A stretch of 8,747 nt of DNA from JBOHHM01 sp050725495 (lineage in GTDB: Bacteria > Pseudomonadota > Gammaproteobacteria > Burkholderiales > Burkholderiaceae_C), in assembly GCA_050725495.1 (NCBI GenBank), contig JBOHHM010000012.1, positions 1 through 8,747 on the forward strand, in the 5' to 3' direction. The first letter of the stretch is position 1; the number at the start of each line of letters is the position of its first letter. This document shows, one piece after another, positions 5,949 through 8,747 of this stretch. The notes beneath the pieces are model-generated. The model was given only the letters and a program-made list of their open reading frames with translations. It did not search any database and had not been told where the DNA came from. Position numbers and translations under genes: made by a program.

Positions 5949-6752
5949 TCAGAACACCGGCAGGTTGGGCAGCGGATTGCCCGTCCACTTGCGGAAGATC
6001 GCGTCGAGTTCGCCGTTGAGCTTGATGTAGTAGATGGTGTTGTTGAGCCACTGGTGCAGCTCATAGGCGTCCTTGCGCGTGGTCATCGCGTTGGGCTGGA
6101 TCGAGAACGCGAACTTGGCGTCGTACTTGCCCGCACCGCGCGCCTTCATGATCTCCTGGCCAATGGTGTTGGGCAGGGCCACGGCGTCGACCTGGTTGCT
6201 GATCAGGGCTTGGGCGGAAGTGGCATCGTCCTCGAAGCGAACGATGTTCGTGCCCGGCAGCGCGAGGCGGGTCAGCGCCGCATCCTGCGTCGTGCCGCGC
6301 GTGACGCCGATCTTCTTCTTCGACAGGTCCTGCAGCTTGCCGTACTTGGCGGCCGCAGGGGCGAAGATCGAGAGCTCGAACGCACTGTAGGGCATCGTGA
6401 ACATCACGGCGCGGGCGCGTTCCGGGGTGGGCGCCAGCGTGGCGATCAGGAAGTCGACCTTGCCCGATTCGAGCGCGGGGATGCGCGCCGGCGAAGTCAG
6501 CGGCACCAGTTCGGCCGGCACGCCCAGGTACCTGGCCACCAGGTTGGCGACATCGACGTCATAGCCGGCCGGGTTGCCGTTGGCATCGGTGGTGCCGAAC
6601 GGCGGCGCGCCCGACACGACGCCGATCGTGACCTTGCCCTTCTTGACGATCTCGGCGGTGGTTTGGGCATGGGCCAGGCTCGCAGCGGTGGCGAATGCCA
6701 GCACCAGAGCGAGCGGACGCACCAGGCGATGCAGGGTGGCGAAAATTTTCAC
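5949..6752 (-). CDS. Periplasmic solute-binding protein of the PAAT family; predicted sugar-acid (2-ketogluconate) receptor
   Basis: A 267-residue exported binding protein, first gene of the transporter-kgu operon. Residues 1-29 form a Sec signal peptide: basic start, hydrophobic core, and AHA before Q30. The mature part is a family-3 binding protein: GNPAGYDVDVA (59-69), a domain-1 segment with R112 in PTPERARAV, hinge-side GTT at 153-155, and a C-terminal KWTG motif. R112 corresponds to HisJ Arg77, which holds a carboxylate. HisJ Asp161, which holds the alpha-amino group, corresponds here to P194 (DAVALPN), and the aromatic HisJ Tyr14 position appears to be alanine (A49). A non-amino-acid carboxylate ligand is therefore likely; operon context suggests 2-ketogluconate. 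Start is GTG at 6752 with GAGGAG 6 nt upstream. Expression should be repressed through the operators at 6822-6861. Confidence 0.9.
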   Translation of the reverse strand: MKIFATLHRLVRPLALVLAFATAASLAHAQTTAEIVKKGKVTIGVVSGAPPFGTTDANGNPAGYDVDVANLVARYLGVPAELVPLTSPARIPALESGKVDFLIATLAPTPERARAVMFTMPYSAFELSIFAPAAAKYGKLQDLSKKKIGVTRGTTQDAALTRLALPGTNIVRFEDDATSAQALISNQVDAVALPNTIGQEIMKARGAGKYDAKFAFSIQPNAMTTRKDAYELHQWLNNTIYYIKLNGELDAIFRKWTGNPLPNLPVF

Positions 6753-6758
6753 GGAAGT

Positions 6759-6764
6759 CTCCTC
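6759..6764 (-). promoter_or_regulatory. Ribosome binding site for the GTG start of the binding protein
   Basis: GAGGAG on the minus strand, 6 nt before GTG at 6752. This strong site supports the GTG start, which also gives a well-formed signal peptide. Confidence 0.7.
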
Positions 6765-6821
6765 GATGGACGATGAATGGGGCCGCTAGGCCCGGCCTCG
6801 GGTTGCCGCGATGGCGGCGAC

Positions 6822-6861
6822 TTTGAAACCGGTTTCTGAATTCTAAGAAACCGGTTTCAAA
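6822..6861. promoter_or_regulatory. Double PtxS-type operator upstream of the transporter-kgu operon
   Basis: Two near-perfect 14-bp palindromes, 6824-6837 (TGAAACCGGTTTCT) and 6846-6859 (AGAAACCGGTTTCA), lie between ptxS and the binding-protein gene. Each matches the PtxS operator of Pseudomonas, TGAAACCGGTTTCA, at 13 of 14 positions. Their centres are 22 bp apart, about two helical turns, so two repressor dimers would sit on the same DNA face. Together with flanking bases they form a 40-bp inverted pair with 16-nt arms around an 8-nt centre (GAATTCTA). Read on the minus strand the centre includes TAGAAT, a possible -10 box, so bound repressor would block the promoter; no convincing -35 is seen. 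The central CG step suits LacI-family proteins with a hinge-helix leucine. Confidence 0.88.
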
Positions 6862-6905
6862 CAGCTATCAGGGGAAACCCTAGGCGAGGGTCGCAGGCAA
6901 GAAAA

Positions 6906-7955
6906 TCAGGGGCGCGACGAGCCGCGCACGACCAGCCGGCCGGGCAGCAGGATCTGGCGCGGCGGAAGGGCCTGGCCTTCGATGCGCTCGATCAGGCAGC
7001 GCGCGGCCAGGCGGCCGATGTCATCGGTCGGCTGGGCGATGGTGCTCAAGCCCGGCCCCACCAGCGGCGCCCAGTCGGGATCGTCGAAGCCGACCAGGCC
7101 GAGGTCGCTGCCCAGGGACCAGCCAAGCCGGGCCGCGGCGGCGGCAATGCGCAGCGTGATGACGGCGTTGGCCGAGAGCACGGCGGGACGCGCCTCGCCG
7201 GCGCGGCGCTTCAAATCCCGCAGCTGCGCATCGAGCGCGTCTTCGTCACCGCCGGCGCTCTCGAAAACCGTGCCCTTGCGGGCCGGCGCCTGGTCGGCGA
7301 TGAAGGCGCGGAAGGCGGCCGCGCGTTCCTCGCGCGAACTGACGCCCTTCATCGATTCGGTCACGAACAGCAGATGGCGATAACCGGCATCGAGCAGATG
7401 GCCGGCGGCCAGCCGCACCGCACCGGCGTTGTCCAGCCCCACCAGGTCCAGCTGCGCATCGCCCAGCCGGCGGTCGACCAGCACCACGGGTTTGCCGCGA
7501 TGAGTGGCGGCGTCCAATGCCGCTGCGTCGCGTCCCAGGGTGTGCAGGATGAAGCCCTCGACCTGGTAGGACGACAGCGCCTGGATCGCTTCGCGCTCGC
7601 GCACGTCGTCGTTGCCGAGGTTGAACAGCATCACCATGTAGCCGGCGTCACGGCAGGCTTTCTCCGCGCCGCGCAGCACGGCCACGGAAAACGGGTTCGC
7701 GACGTCCGCAACAACCAGGCCGATCAGCCGCGAGCGCCCGCGCTTGAGCGCCTGCGCCATGGGGCTGGGCGAGTAGCCCAGTCGGTCGATCGCGGCCTGC
7801 ACCCGTTCGGCAATGTCGCGCGTCAGCAGCTCGTCACGCCGGTTCAGCACGCGCGACACCGTGGCCTTGGAAACACCGGCCTCGCGCGCGACATCGTCGA
7901 TCGTGGTCCGCGTCTGCGGCGCAGGCGGTGAGACAGGGGAAGCGGGGCGTGCCAT
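6906..7955 (-). CDS. ptxS: PtxS-like LacI-family repressor of 2-ketogluconate genes
   Basis: A 349-residue LacI/GalR-family regulator. After about 15 Pro/Thr-rich residues comes the helix-turn-helix TTIDDVAREAGVSKATVSRV, then a hinge helix PSPMAQALKRGRS containing the leucine that usually wedges into a central CG step. The periplasmic-binding-protein-like effector domain begins with LIGLVVADVANPFSVAV and ends near LPGRLVVRGSS. In Pseudomonas, PtxS represses kgu and its own gene and is released by 2-ketogluconate. The same is inferred here because the operon promoter and the ptxS promoter region each carry PtxS-type palindromes. ATG at 7955 is the first in-frame start and has only a weak ribosome site. 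The gene is co-directional with the operon, but its operator suggests its own promoter. Confidence 0.88.
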   Translation of the reverse strand: MARPASPVSPPAPQTRTTIDDVAREAGVSKATVSRVLNRRDELLTRDIAERVQAAIDRLGYSPSPMAQALKRGRSRLIGLVVADVANPFSVAVLRGAEKACRDAGYMVMLFNLGNDDVREREAIQALSSYQVEGFILHTLGRDAAALDAATHRGKPVVLVDRRLGDAQLDLVGLDNAGAVRLAAGHLLDAGYRHLLFVTESMKGVSSREERAAAFRAFIADQAPARKGTVFESAGGDEDALDAQLRDLKRRAGEARPAVLSANAVITLRIAAAAARLGWSLGSDLGLVGFDDPDWAPLVGPGLSTIAQPTDDIGRLAARCLIERIEGQALPPRQILLPGRLVVRGSSRP

Positions 7956-7979
7956 GACGCTGCGGACTGTAACTCAGAT

Positions 7980-7993
7980 TGAAACCAGTTTCA
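7980..7993. promoter_or_regulatory. PtxS-type operator upstream of ptxS (autoregulation)
   Basis: TGAAACCAGTTTCA differs from the PtxS consensus by one central base. It lies 24 bp before the ptxS ATG, where it would overlap a promoter or early transcribed region. The site predicts negative autoregulation. Being single rather than double, it is likely to be less tightly repressed than the operon promoter. Confidence 0.8.
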
Positions 7994-8083
7994 GGCGCGG
8001 CCGCGGCCTGTGCCATCTGACAGGCGCGACCCGCCGGCTCAACGGCATCGAAGAACGCGGCCCAAGCCCTGATGCACCGGTCG

Positions 8084-8107
8084 TATTGTGCTATCTATTC
8101 AATAGCA
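8084..8107. repeat. AT-rich nested inverted repeat between the GntR gene and ptxS
   Basis: An AT-rich island in otherwise GC-rich DNA contains TGCTAT (8089-8094) paired with ATAGCA (8102-8107) and, overlapping it, TATTG (8084-8088) paired with CAATA (8100-8104). It could be a regulator site, a promoter-associated element for ptxS, or a remnant of a GCTAT...ATAGC intergenic repeat that I recall as common in Comamonadaceae. There is no U-run, so it does not look like a standard terminator for the GntR gene, which ends 20 bp away. Confidence 0.4.
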
Positions 8108-8126
8108 TCGAACGCTGCCCGCCGAC

Positions 8127-8747
8127 TCAGGCAAACACGGCTTCGAAGTCGATGTCCTCGCCCGCCGGGATCTCCAGGCGCAGCGCGTTCTCTACATGCG
8201 TGAGGTGCTCCACCATCAGCGCGCAGGCCTTGTCGGCGTCGCGCGCCTGCAGTGCGTCGATGATGTCGTTGTGTTCGTGGTGCGGGCAGGCCGGCACGCC
8301 CGGCGCGTCGTACAGGGCGATCACCAGGCAGGTCAGCGAACACAGCTCCCGCATGTATTTGCCAAGGTAGGGGTTCTCCGACATCTCGGCGATCAGGGTA
8401 TGGAACTCGCCAGACAGGCGGATGATCGCGCGCCGGTCGTTGCGCGCCCGGGCTTCTGCTTCCAGCGCGGTGTTGCGGCGCAGCCGGGCCAACTGGTCTT
8501 TTCTGGCGCTGGCCGCCAGGTCACGGATCAGGCAGGACTCCACCAGGCGCCGCGCATGGAACACCTGGCGCGCCTGCTCCACCGTCGGGCTCGAGACAAA
8601 GGTGCCACGGTTGGGCTCCACGGTGAGGATGCTGTCATGCGACAGCTTGGCCAGTGCCAGCCGGATCTTGGTGCGGCTCACGCCGAACACGCTGGCGAGT
8701 TTTTCCTCGACCAGCTTGGTGCCCGGCGGCAACCGGTGCTCCCAGAT
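8127..8747 (-). CDS. GntR-family regulator, FadR-type (FCD) C-terminal domain; 5' end outside window
   Basis: About 206 codons of a transcription regulator whose start lies beyond the right edge. The frame is open to base 8747, and the first visible residues, IWEHRLPPGTKLVEEKLA, are the interior of a GntR winged helix, not a start. Then come FGVSRTKIRLALAKLSHDSIL (helix-turn-helix) and PNRGTFVSSP (wing). The C-terminal all-helical FCD domain has typical metal/ligand histidines in GEFHTLIAEM, HHEHNDII and MVEHLTHVENAL. Such regulators usually sense small carboxylates. It is separated from ptxS by 171 bp with a distinct regulatory region, so it may control genes to the right of the window rather than the kgu operon. 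The target is unknown. Confidence 0.9.
   Translation of the reverse strand: MWEHRLPPGTKLVEEKLASVFGVSRTKIRLALAKLSHDSILTVEPNRGTFVSSPTVEQARQVFHARRLVESCLIRDLAASARKDQLARLRRNTALEAEARARNDRRAIIRLSGEFHTLIAEMSENPYLGKYMRELCSLTCLVIALYDAPGVPACPHHEHNDIIDALQARDADKACALMVEHLTHVENALRLEIPAGEDIDFEAVFA

Noticed and set aside
5927..6064. Upstream extension of the second permease to 6064 (46 extra residues)
   Set aside because: It lies inside the end of the binding-protein gene in another frame, is low-complexity Ser/Arg/Thr, and is unlike the family; TTG at 5926 with GGGAG fits better.
3818..6752. Plain 'polar amino acid ABC transporter' as the function
   Set aside because: The family membership is right, but location in a PtxS-controlled kgu operon and the missing alpha-amino aspartate in the binding protein argue against an amino-acid substrate.
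6877..6891. Hairpin ACCCT-CGCCT-AGGGT downstream of ptxS as a terminator
   Set aside because: The stem is only 5 bp and is followed by TTCCCC rather than a T-run; too weak to call.
8127..8732. GntR gene starting at TTG 8732
   Set aside because: That codon is an internal leucine of the conserved PGTKL-type winged-helix segment; the frame stays open to the window edge, so the gene is 5'-truncated by the window.

Overview
The window is GC-rich DNA, most likely from a betaproteobacterium of the Burkholderiales (Comamonadaceae-like). This is inferred from the GC-rich third codon positions, the gene content and a short GC-rich intergenic repeat of a kind I recall from that group. Apart from a transposase tail at the left edge, every gene lies on the minus strand, so the operon reads from right to left.

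The core is a 2-ketogluconate (2-dehydro-D-gluconate) catabolic cluster of the kgu type under a PtxS-like LacI-family repressor. Reading right to left it holds: the 5'-truncated end of a GntR/FCD regulator (8127-8747); a short intergenic region with an AT-rich inverted repeat and one PtxS-type operator; ptxS (6906-7955); a control region with two inverted PtxS-type operators (6822-6861); a four-gene ABC importer of the polar-amino-acid family (binding protein, two permeases, ATPase; 3818-6752); kguE (3045-3821); two tandem copies of a 77-bp element (2891-3044); kguK (1947-2894); kguD (964-1950); an atypical shikimate-dehydrogenase-like gene (129-941); and the right end of an IS4/Tn5-type insertion sequence (1-126, plus strand).

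The identification rests on three agreeing lines. The order kguE-kguK-kguD matches the Pseudomonas kgu operon. A LacI-family gene sits at its head. All three palindromes match the known PtxS operator TGAAACCGGTTTCA at 13 of 14 positions. Expected chemistry: import of 2-ketogluconate, phosphorylation by KguK to 2-keto-6-phosphogluconate, reduction by KguD to 6-phosphogluconate, then the Entner-Doudoroff pathway encoded elsewhere. KguE is an accessory TIM-barrel enzyme of unsettled role.

The unusual part is transport. The MFS permease KguT, which lies between kguK and kguD in Pseudomonas, is absent, and an ABC system of a family normally annotated for amino acids sits in the operon instead. Its binding protein keeps the arginine that holds a carboxylate but lacks the aspartate that holds the alpha-amino group, which fits a sugar-acid ligand. 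Two further oddities are the AroE-like enzyme with a broken shikimate-carboxylate motif, and the 77-bp tandem repeat, whose length and boundaries create a relay of overlapping ATGA stop/start codons between kguE and kguK.
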